DNA of 57,604 nt from Fimenecus sp045613065 (GTDB lineage: Bacteria; Bacillota; Clostridia; Oscillospirales; Acutalibacteraceae): contig JAZLAH010000022.1 of the NCBI GenBank assembly GCA_045613065.1, positions 1 to 57,604 of the forward strand, in the 5' to 3' direction. Shown piece after piece: positions 51,283 through 57,604 of this stretch. Within the stretch, counting starts at the first letter, position 1. Every line of letters begins with the position of its first letter. A program made the translations under genes and the position numbers. Under the pieces are notes generated by a model that saw nothing but the letters and a program-made list of their open reading frames with translations, did no database searches and was not told the DNA's origin.

Positions 51283-51300
51283 TAAATTGTGATTTATAGA

Positions 51301-52713
51301 TTATTTATCTTCTTTTTCAATACGCTTTGAATTCTGTCCTGCAGCAAAATTAACACCGGTATCTTTTGGCTCGTCTTCAGTAAATTCATAATCTTTACCA
51401 GGAAGAATTGCATTAAGAATGATACCTGCAAGTGAAGCACAAGCAAGTGCAGAAAGAGTGATTGTTACGCCACCGATTGTGAATGTTGCACCACTTGTAA
51501 GACCAAGTGCAGTAACAAGAATAATAGCAGCAACAATAAGGTTTCTGCTCTTTGTGAAATCAACTTTTGATTCAACAACATTACGAACACCGATAGCAGA
51601 AATCATACCATAAAGAACGAATGAAATACCACCGATAATAGCTGTTGGGAGTGAATTGATAACTGCTGCGAATTTTGGTGAGAATGAAAGCACAACTGCA
51701 AATACAGCAGCAAGTCTGATAACTTTAGGGTCATAAACCTTTGAAAGTGCAAGAACGCCTGTATTTTCACCATATGTTGTGTTAGCAGGAGCACCCAAGA
51801 GAGAAGCAATAGTTGTTGCAAGACCATCACCTGTAAGAGTTCTGTGAAGACCAGGGTCTTTGATGTAGTTCTTACCAACAGTAGCACCAATAGCAGAAAT
51901 ATCACCGATATGTTCCATCATTGTAGCAAGTGCAATTGGCATAATACCGATGATTGAGCTTATTATAAGGCTCTTATTTGACCAGTCAACACCAAGAATA
52001 GTTGCTTCCTTGTGAATTGGAAGACCAATCCAAGCAGCTTCTTTAACTGCAGTAAAGTCGATTGCCCAACCTTCAACGCCACCAACATTACCTACAAGAA
52101 TAGCAACAATGTAAGCACCTATAACACCTAAAAGAATAGGGATAATCTTTGCCATACCTTTGCCCCAGATGTTGAAGATAACAACAATTGCAAGAGCAAT
52201 AAGAGCAAGAGGCCAGTTAGCAGCACAGTTGTTAACTGCTGAACCTGAAAGACCAAGACCGATAGCAATAATGATAGGGCCTGTAACAACAGGAGGGAAG
52301 AATCTCATAACCTTCTTTATGCCAACGAGTTTGATGATACCAGCAAGAACAAGATAAACAAGACCTGCACAAGCAACACCAAGACAAGCATAAGGAAGAA
52401 GTTCTTTATTAGGAATTGTACCATCTTCACCGAGCTTTGGTGCAACTGCAGCATAACCACCAAGGAAAGCAAATGAAGAACCGAGGAAAGCAGGTACCTT
52501 GAATTTTGTGATTACATGGAATAAAAGTGTTCCAAGACCCGCCATAAGAAGTGTGGTAGCAACGTCAAGACCTGTAAGAAGAGGTACAAGAACAGTTGCA
52601 CCGAACATTGCGAACATGTGTTGGAATCCTAAAATAAGCATTTTTGGAACGCCCAATTGCTTAGCATCATAAATGCCTGTTTCAGGAATAGCATTTTTTT
52701 TGTTTTTTGCCAT
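51301..52713 (-). CDS. NCS2 nucleobase permease (uracil permease type)
   Basis: A 470-residue permease with about 14 membrane segments. ILGFQHMFAMFGATVLVPLL is the Gln-His motif of the family, MMEHIGDISAIGATVGKN precedes the cytoplasmic loop, and ANTTYGENTGVLALSKV has the conserved Glu that binds the nucleobase. These residues favour uracil (UraA/PyrP) over xanthine, but the symbol is not assigned. ATG 52713 with GGAGG is the start; the open frame continues upstream over non-coding sequence. The C-terminal tail is acidic. Confidence 0.9.
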   Translation of the reverse strand: MAKNKKNAIPETGIYDAKQLGVPKMLILGFQHMFAMFGATVLVPLLTGLDVATTLLMAGLGTLLFHVITKFKVPAFLGSSFAFLGGYAAVAPKLGEDGTIPNKELLPYACLGVACAGLVYLVLAGIIKLVGIKKVMRFFPPVVTGPIIIAIGLGLSGSAVNNCAANWPLALIALAIVVIFNIWGKGMAKIIPILLGVIGAYIVAILVGNVGGVEGWAIDFTAVKEAAWIGLPIHKEATILGVDWSNKSLIISSIIGIMPIALATMMEHIGDISAIGATVGKNYIKDPGLHRTLTGDGLATTIASLLGAPANTTYGENTGVLALSKVYDPKVIRLAAVFAVVLSFSPKFAAVINSLPTAIIGGISFVLYGMISAIGVRNVVESKVDFTKSRNLIVAAIILVTALGLTSGATFTIGGVTITLSALACASLAGIILNAILPGKDYEFTEDEPKDTGVNFAAGQNSKRIEKEDK

Positions 52714-52747
52714 TTTAAACAACCTCCGATAATATAATCTTTTAACT

Positions 52748-52776
52748 ATCATACCACCATATACAGTAATTTTCAA
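52748..52776 (-). promoter_or_regulatory. Promoter of the NCS2 permease gene
   Basis: On the minus strand TTGAAA (52776-52771) and TATGAT (52753-52748) are spaced by 17 bp. No PyrR-type attenuator fits the short leader. Confidence 0.62.
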
Positions 52777-52878
52777 ATATAAATGGCACAAAATGTAGAA
52801 GTTTGTTGATTTGCACAAAAAAATCAACATCATTTGAGTATTTTGCTGAATTTTAAAAAATATAAATTCCATATTTGC

Positions 52879-52907
52879 TTGATTTTTTTTGTCTTATATT
52901 GTAAAAT
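52879..52907 (+). promoter_or_regulatory. Promoter of the divergent PAP2 gene
   Basis: TTGATT (52879-52884) and TAAAAT (52902-52907) are spaced by 17 bp. Confidence 0.6.
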
Positions 52908-52941
52908 TATGTAAAGAATATTTTGAGAAAAAGGAGATATT

Positions 52942-53421
52942 ATGAGAATTATATTGGTTTGTATCAGTGCATGGTTTGTTGCACAGGTGATTAAGGTTAT
53001 TCTTAATACAATTAAGTTTGTATATGACAAGATTAAAGGGAATGCAGTGAAAAAGGTTACAATCGGAACTCTTTTTAAACTTGGTGGTATGCCAAGTTCA
53101 CACACTGCAACTGTTATTTCACTTAGTACTTGTATCGGTGCACTTGAGGGCTTTGACTCAACAATGTTTGCAGTAGCAGGTGTTTTTGCATTCATCACAA
53201 TGTTTGATGCATTTATGGTAAGACTTCCTGTAGAAAAACTTACTGAAGCATTCCTTGTTGTTCGTGAAGCTGTTTTAGGTAAAGATATTAAGGCTCTTAA
53301 AAAGGTTGAGGGACACACAATTCCTGAAATTATCGGTGGCTTTATCACAGGTGCAGGTATCGCACTTTTATATCTCGAGTATTCACCATTATTCCCTGAA
53401 TACGTTTCAATTTTCGCATAG
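52942..53421 (+). CDS. Divergent PAP2 family protein (DUF212)
   Basis: A 159-residue membrane protein with about four hydrophobic segments. GGMPSSHTATV (48-58), FDAFMVRLPVEK and GHTIPEIIGGFITG correspond in order to the acid-phosphatase-like motifs of DUF212, although Asp-x-x-x-Val-Arg is shifted relative to classical PAP2. It may dephosphorylate a lipid or prenyl phosphate. AAGGAG lies seven bases before the ATG. It is monocistronic and ends in a strong terminator. Confidence 0.9.
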   Translation: MRIILVCISAWFVAQVIKVILNTIKFVYDKIKGNAVKKVTIGTLFKLGGMPSSHTATVISLSTCIGALEGFDSTMFAVAGVFAFITMFDAFMVRLPVEKLTEAFLVVREAVLGKDIKALKKVEGHTIPEIIGGFITGAGIALLYLEYSPLFPEYVSIFA

Positions 53422-53460
53422 TTTTAATTTAAAAATTCAGCAATACGAATTATACATTAA

Positions 53461-53490
53461 AAAAGCTCCCGATTTGGGAGCTTTTCTTTA
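53461..53490. terminator. Bidirectional terminator
   Basis: AAAAGCTCCC (53461-53470), loop GATTT, GGGAGCTTTT (53476-53485) form a perfect 10-bp stem shared by the PAP2-like gene and the converging metY operon. Confidence 0.93.
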
Positions 53491-54759
53491 TATATGAGCA
53501 AGTGCCTGTTCAATATCTGCAATAATATCCTCAACATTCTCAATACCAACTGAGAATCTGATAAGGTCAGGTGAAACACCGCATTCAACGAGTTCCTGGT
53601 CACTTAACTGTCTGTGAGTTGATGAAGCAGGATGAAGTACACAAGTTCTTGCATCTGCAACGTGAGTAACAACAGCAGCAAGTTTAAGTGAGTTCATAAA
53701 CTTTTCTGCAGCATCTCTGCCACCCTTAACACCGAATGAAACAACACCACAAGTACCATTTGGCATGTATTTCTGAACAAGGTCATAATACTTGTTGCCA
53801 GGAAGAGCAGGGTAGTTAACCCAAGAAATCTTGTCGTTAGCTTCAAGATACTTTGCAACTGCAAGAGCATTTGAGCAATGTCTTTCCATACGGAGATGGA
53901 GTGTTTCAAGACCTAAGTTAAGGTAGTATGAGTTCTGTGGAGCAGGAGTTGAACCATAGTCACGAAGAAGCTGTGCAACGATTTTTGTAATATAGCCTGC
54001 CTTGCCAAAATCCTTTGTATAAACAGCACCGTGATAGCTTTCATCAGGCTGTGTAAGTCCTGGGAATTTGTCATTCTGTTCCCAGTCAAAATTACCACTG
54101 TCGATAACTGCACCACCGATAATGTTAGCGTGACCTTCCATATACTTTGTTGTGGAATGTGTAACAATGTCAGCACCAAATTCAAATGGACGACAGTTGA
54201 TTGGAGTAGGGAATGTGTTGTCGATAATAAGAGGAACACCGTTAGCGTGAGCAATTTTTGCAAACTTCTCAATATCAAGAATATCGAGAGATGGATTTGC
54301 GATTGTTTCACCGAAAAGTGCCTTTGTGTTAGGTTTGAAAGCAGCCTGAATTTCTTCTTCACTTGCATTTGGGTCAACAAATGTAACGTCAATGCCAAGT
54401 TTTCTCATTGTAACATTGAAAAGGTTGAATGTTCCACCATAAATTGTTGCAGCACTTACAAAGTGGTCACCTGCACCCATAATGTTGATAAGAGAGAAGA
54501 AGTTAGCAGCCTGACCTGAAGAAGTGAGAACACCTGCAACACCACCCTCAAGCATTGTGATTTTCTGTGCAACCATATCACTTGTAGGGTTAGCAAGACG
54601 AGTGTACATATAACCCGGCTCAAGGTCAAAAAGCTTTGCCATTGCTTCACTTGTGTCGTATTTGAATGTTGTGCTCTGTACAATAGGAAGCACTCTTGGT
54701 TCACCGTTCTTTGGCTTGTAAGCACCCTGAACGCAAATTGTATCTCTGTTATAACTCAT
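53488..54759 (-). CDS. metY: O-acetylhomoserine sulfhydrylase (aminocarboxypropyltransferase)
   Basis: A 423-residue PLP enzyme of the Cys/Met metabolism family. YTRLANPTSDMVAQKITMLE, SSGQAA and the PLP-lysine motif THSTTKYMEGH are present, and the length (over 420) matches MetY rather than the shorter MetB/MetC. It makes homocysteine from O-acetylhomoserine and sulfide. GGAGG sits before the ATG inside the end of the preceding gene. The gene is 5 bp after an ApgM-family gene, so both share the homoserine branch in one operon. Confidence 0.93.
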   Translation of the reverse strand: MSYNRDTICVQGAYKPKNGEPRVLPIVQSTTFKYDTSEAMAKLFDLEPGYMYTRLANPTSDMVAQKITMLEGGVAGVLTSSGQAANFFSLINIMGAGDHFVSAATIYGGTFNLFNVTMRKLGIDVTFVDPNASEEEIQAAFKPNTKALFGETIANPSLDILDIEKFAKIAHANGVPLIIDNTFPTPINCRPFEFGADIVTHSTTKYMEGHANIIGGAVIDSGNFDWEQNDKFPGLTQPDESYHGAVYTKDFGKAGYITKIVAQLLRDYGSTPAPQNSYYLNLGLETLHLRMERHCSNALAVAKYLEANDKISWVNYPALPGNKYYDLVQKYMPNGTCGVVSFGVKGGRDAAEKFMNSLKLAAVVTHVADARTCVLHPASSTHRQLSDQELVECGVSPDLIRFSVGIENVEDIIADIEQALAHI

Positions 54760-54764
54760 TTTTA

Positions 54765-55973
54765 TTAGTCCTCCAAAAATTTCTTCATAAGTGCAACGCC
54801 ACTTTCAACAAAAAGACCTGTTGCTTTTGCTGTTTCTTCGTTGATAGTACCAACACCTGTAACTTCGTTGTTCTTGTGATAAATCATAAATGGAACAGGG
54901 TCAGAAGCGTGAGTTGCAGTAACAATTGGTGTAGGATGGTCAGGAAGAATCATAATCTTGTAGTCATCATAATCTTTAAGACCTTCAAAGAGAACAGGAA
55001 GTACCTGTTCGTCAATAATTTCAATAGCACGAACTTTGTTTTCAGGTTCACGTCTGTGACCACATTCATCAGGAGCTTCAATGTGAATATAAGCATAGTC
55101 ACAACCGTTTTTGAGAGATTCAACAGCGGCCTCTGCTTTGCCCACAAAGTTAGTGTCAATGTAACCAGTTGCACCTTCTACATCAGGTGTTTCCATTTTA
55201 GCACATTTACCAATACCCTTAAGAAGGTCAACGGCTGAAATAACAGAACCCTTAATACCATAAAGTTCCTCAAATGGTGAAAGCGCAGGCTTTTTACCTT
55301 CACCCCAAAGCCATATTGAGTTAGCAGGACGCTTACCGTTCTTGATTCTCTCAAGGTTTACAGGATGGTCTTTAAGTAAATCATAGCTTTCTTTCATCAT
55401 TCTGATAAGGTCTTTTGCATTTTCACTTGTTGAAAGATATTCACCAACAACTCTGCCTGAAATATCGTGTGGTGGTGTCATATTACCAAGGTCAGTTGTA
55501 CCGTTGTCCCATACAAGACAATGACGATAGCTTACACCACTATAGAATTTGTAAAGGTCATTACCGAAATGTTCTTCAACAGTTTCAATAATCTTTTCTG
55601 CTTCAGCAGTTGAAATATCGTCTGCACAATAGTCCACCATTGTTTTATCAGCATAATTTTCTTCGTCTGAAAGTGTAACAATGTTACAACGAAGCGTAAC
55701 ATCAGTGCTTTTAAGGTCAACACCGATACTTGCAGCTTCAAGTGGACTTCTTCCTGTGTAATAGATTGATGGGTCAAATCCCATAACGCTCATATTAGCA
55801 ACGTCACTACCAGGTTTCATTCCGTCTGGAACAGTCTTAACAAGTCCTACTGTACCTTTTTGAGCAAGAGAGTCAAAGTTAGGCTTTTTAGCCAACATCA
55901 TAGGTGTCTTGCCGTCAAACTGTGGAACAGGATAGTCAGCCATTCCGTCGTATAAAACTACAACATATTTCAT
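54765..55973 (-). CDS. ApgM-family protein, proposed homoserine kinase
   Basis: A 402-residue alkaline-phosphatase-superfamily enzyme. The start MKYVVVLYDGMADYP, the GSDVANMSVMGFDP motif (about 55-68, with the nucleophile Ser) and GRSPLEAASIG are characteristic of archaeal-type cofactor-independent phosphoglycerate mutase. A subgroup of that family is annotated as proposed homoserine kinase because it lies in threonine/methionine operons. Here it directly precedes metY, 5 bp away, which favours homoserine kinase, though phosphoglycerate mutase cannot be excluded. TTG or ATG codons upstream (to 55988) are possible, but GGAGAT fits the ATG at 55973. Confidence 0.87.
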   Translation of the reverse strand: MKYVVVLYDGMADYPVPQFDGKTPMMLAKKPNFDSLAQKGTVGLVKTVPDGMKPGSDVANMSVMGFDPSIYYTGRSPLEAASIGVDLKSTDVTLRCNIVTLSDEENYADKTMVDYCADDISTAEAEKIIETVEEHFGNDLYKFYSGVSYRHCLVWDNGTTDLGNMTPPHDISGRVVGEYLSTSENAKDLIRMMKESYDLLKDHPVNLERIKNGKRPANSIWLWGEGKKPALSPFEELYGIKGSVISAVDLLKGIGKCAKMETPDVEGATGYIDTNFVGKAEAAVESLKNGCDYAYIHIEAPDECGHRREPENKVRAIEIIDEQVLPVLFEGLKDYDDYKIMILPDHPTPIVTATHASDPVPFMIYHKNNEVTGVGTINEETAKATGLFVESGVALMKKFLED

Positions 55974-56014
55974 ATATATCATCTCCAATTAGAAATCAAA
56001 ATAATTTACTAAAT

Positions 56015-56043
56015 ATTTTACCATATATAAATAGTATTGTCAA
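56015..56043 (-). promoter_or_regulatory. Promoter of the apgM-like/metY operon
   Basis: On the minus strand TTGACA (56043-56038) and TAAAAT (56020-56015) are spaced by 17 bp. No T-box or SAM riboswitch fits the 40-nt leader. Confidence 0.75.
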
Positions 56044-56061
56044 AGTGAAGAATCACAAAAA

Positions 56062-56784
56062 TTACTCTTCTAAGCCCCAATTACTGATGTTACCTCTTTG
56101 CATACCACCGATAATTTTCTGCCTTAAAGCAGGATATCGTTCTTCAAGGTCACGAAGAAGAATTTTTGTGTCCTCACGATTTGTCTTTTCGTCGGCAGGA
56201 CAACGACTTTCAATGATTGGCACATTTTCCTTGTTTGCAACTCTCGTTATGTCACTTTCATAAGCAAAAACCATAGGTCTTATCATATAAAGGTCTTTTC
56301 TTGAAAGATATGAAACAGGAGAGAATGATTCAGCTCTACCATTGCCGAATAGATTCATAATAAATGTTTCAGCGGCATCGTCAAGGTGATGGCCTAATGC
56401 TATTTTGTTGCATCCTAATTCTTTTGCAGTGTCGTGAAGAAGTCCACGACGCATTCGAACACATAAACTGCAAGGATTACTCTCTTTTCTTTCTTCAAAA
56501 ATGATGTGATATAACTCTGTTCTTTTAATTGTATATGGAATATTATGTTTTTGGCATATTTCTTCTATTTCTGAATAATCTGCACATTCATCGTGAAACT
56601 GCGGATCAAGAGTAATAGCACAAAGGTCAAATTTCTTCGGATAAAAAATCTTAAGATTGATAAGGCACAAAAGCATAACGACGCTGTCTTTTCCACCTGA
56701 AACACAGACAGCAATTCTGTCACCATCTTCTATCATTTTGTATTTGTCAACACCTGCACGGACTAGACTTAACAGCTTTTGCAA
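56062..56784 (-). CDS. TtcA-like tRNA 2-thiolation protein
   Basis: A 240-residue PP-loop ATPase. It has SGGKDS (PP-loop, about 30-35), NPCSLCVRMRRG (Cys-x-x-Cys) and ESRCPADEKTNRE with the third Cys, as in TtcA-type enzymes that thiolate cytidine-32 of tRNA using an iron-sulfur cluster. The usual family start QKLLSLVR..VDKYKMI follows a TTG at 56784, preceded by GGTGG at about eight bases; the longer open frame upstream is a non-coding extension. Substrate tRNA is inferred from the family only. It is transcribed away from the rplM operon. Confidence 0.87.
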   Translation of the reverse strand: MQKLLSLVRAGVDKYKMIEDGDRIAVCVSGGKDSVVMLLCLINLKIFYPKKFDLCAITLDPQFHDECADYSEIEEICQKHNIPYTIKRTELYHIIFEERKESNPCSLCVRMRRGLLHDTAKELGCNKIALGHHLDDAAETFIMNLFGNGRAESFSPVSYLSRKDLYMIRPMVFAYESDITRVANKENVPIIESRCPADEKTNREDTKILLRDLEERYPALRQKIIGGMQRGNISNWGLEE

Positions 56785-56950
56785 CTCACTTACCACCTTT
56801 GTTGTTTTCTTACAATATTTTATATTAATTTTATGTAAAAGTAAACAAATAATTTTAAAAATAATAAAAAAGAAAAGCATATGAAAAAATGAGAAAACAA
56901 GAGAAAAAGAGAGATATGTATTATTCTCGTTAAATTTTTAAAAAATTGTG

Positions 56951-56979
56951 TTGACATTCACCATTTCCTTTGTTATAAT
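56951..56979 (+). promoter_or_regulatory. Perfect consensus promoter of the rplM-rpsI operon
   Basis: TTGACA (56951-56956), 17 bp, TATAAT (56974-56979) match the vegetative consensus exactly, as expected for ribosomal protein genes. Confidence 0.9.
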
Positions 56980-57017
56980 CTTCGAGCAATAAAAAATATT
57001 ATTCGGAGGTAAGTTCT

Positions 57018-57446
57018 ATGTCAACTTATATGCCAAAAAAGGGCGATATTACCCGTAACTGGTATGTGCTTGACGCAGCTGGTAAAACTCTCGGTAGCGT
57101 TGCTGCTGAAGCTGCTGTTCTTCTTAGAGGTAAGCACAAGCCAACATTCACTCCTCATGCTGACTGTGGTGACCACGTAATCATCATCAATGCAGAGAAA
57201 GTTGTTCTTACAGGTAACAAGCTTGAACAGAAAATGTACTATCACCACACAGGTTATGTTGGTAACATGAAAGAAGTTAAGTATAAGACTCTTATGAAGA
57301 CTAAGCCAGAGTTCGCAGTAACAAAGGCAGTTAAGGGTATGATTCCTGACACAGTAATCGGTCGTGAAGCACTTACACGTCTTCGTGTATACCGCGGTGC
57401 AGACCACAAGCATGCTGCACAGAAGCCAGAAACAAGAGAATTCTAA
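57018..57446 (+). CDS. rplM: Ribosomal protein L13
   Basis: A complete 142-residue 50S subunit protein. The N-terminus STYMPKKGDITRNWYVLDAAGKTLG, the central HADCGDHVIIINAEKVVLTGNK and the C-terminal MIPDTVIGREALTRLRVYRG are all typical. GGAGG precedes the ATG, and rpsI follows 18 bp later, which is the standard bacterial pair. The untranslated leader is only about 30 nt. Confidence 0.98.
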   Translation: MSTYMPKKGDITRNWYVLDAAGKTLGSVAAEAAVLLRGKHKPTFTPHADCGDHVIIINAEKVVLTGNKLEQKMYYHHTGYVGNMKEVKYKTLMKTKPEFAVTKAVKGMIPDTVIGREALTRLRVYRGADHKHAAQKPETREF

Positions 57447-57464
57447 GAAAGGGAGGCTATTTAA

Positions 57465-57604
57465 ATGTACGAAACAAGTCCATTTTTCTACGGTACAGGT
57501 AGAAGAAAGAAATCAGTAGCTCGTGTACGTGTATATGCAGGTACAGGCAAAATCATCATCAACGACAGAGAAATCGACGATTATTTCGGTCTTGAAACAC
57601 TTAA
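57465..57604 (+). CDS. rpsI: Ribosomal protein S9, N-terminal part
   Basis: The frame starts at ATG 57465 behind GGGAGG and is open to the right edge, giving 46 codons. FFYGTGRRKKSVARVRVYAG is the diagnostic S9 N-terminus, followed by GKIIINDREIDDYFG. The gene is cut by the window boundary, not broken. Confidence 0.97.
   Translation, partial: MYETSPFFYGTGRRKKSVARVRVYAGTGKIIINDREIDDYFGLETL

Noticed and set aside
52714..52741. PyrR attenuator upstream of the uracil-type permease
   Set aside because: The leader after the predicted promoter is too short and shows no terminator/anti-terminator pair.
56980..57017. L13 leader autoregulatory RNA
   Set aside because: Only about 30 nt lie between the predicted start site and the rplM RBS, too short for the known structure.

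Overview
The window is low-GC, AT-rich DNA with strong AGGAGG-type ribosome binding sites, many TTGACA-17-TATAAT-like promoters and families typical of anaerobic Clostridia (FeoA/FeoB with a Cys-rich partner, DUF1846, AI-2E permease, YhcC-type radical SAM, GH3-like adenylating enzyme, secreted PHP and LCAT-like hydrolases). It most resembles a gut Oscillospiraceae/Ruminococcaceae-type Firmicute. This placement is inferred from gene content, not from a marker-gene search. No phage, transposase, CRISPR array or rRNA was seen.

Layout. 1-4150: the end of a URO-D/corrinoid-methyltransferase-like gene, an initiator tRNA-Met, a small DUF6514-like gene with its own palindromic promoter, and a feoA-feoB-feoB-associated operon carrying three copies of a GTTAGC-N4-GCTAAC palindrome; then tRNA-Leu(CAG). 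4250-6640: two minus-strand acyltransferase-type genes, with a 41-residue Asn/Gln/Lys mini-protein between them on the plus strand. 6800-12640: a tightly packed plus-strand operon (radical SAM protein, Fe-alcohol dehydrogenase, M20 peptidase, SDR) followed by a secreted PHP phosphoesterase. 12730-27580: mostly minus-strand housekeeping and envelope genes: AI-2E permease/DUF1846, ketopantoate reductase-like, GH3-like adenylase plus an LCAT-like hydrolase with a Cys nucleophile elbow, a probable five-gene run (two exported phosphatases, two GH43-like propellers, an alpha/beta hydrolase), a double-flavodoxin protein on plus, and a lipoprotein. 27680-30160: a 117-bp palindromic repeat element and a cofE-like/guaA(ATPase-only) operon with a long leader.

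30468-49744 is the centrepiece: an 18-gene plus-strand exopolysaccharide/capsule operon behind a perfect consensus promoter. It holds a PglC/EpsL-type initiating phosphoglycosyl transferase, an aldolase/2-hydroxyacid dehydrogenase pair, six glycosyltransferases, an EpsG-like polymerase, a Wzx-type flippase, a LicD-type transferase, three membrane acyltransferases, and capE-capF-capG for UDP-N-acetyl-L-fucosamine. No chain-length regulator or kinase is encoded here. The aldolase/dehydrogenase pair is the best candidate for undescribed chemistry, possibly a non-sugar hydroxyacid decoration.

49750-57604: a signal-peptidase-like protein, an EamA transporter, a uracil-permease-type NCS2 transporter, a divergent PAP2 protein, an apgM/proposed homoserine kinase-metY operon, a TtcA-like thiolase, and the start of the rplM-rpsI ribosomal operon, which runs off the right edge.
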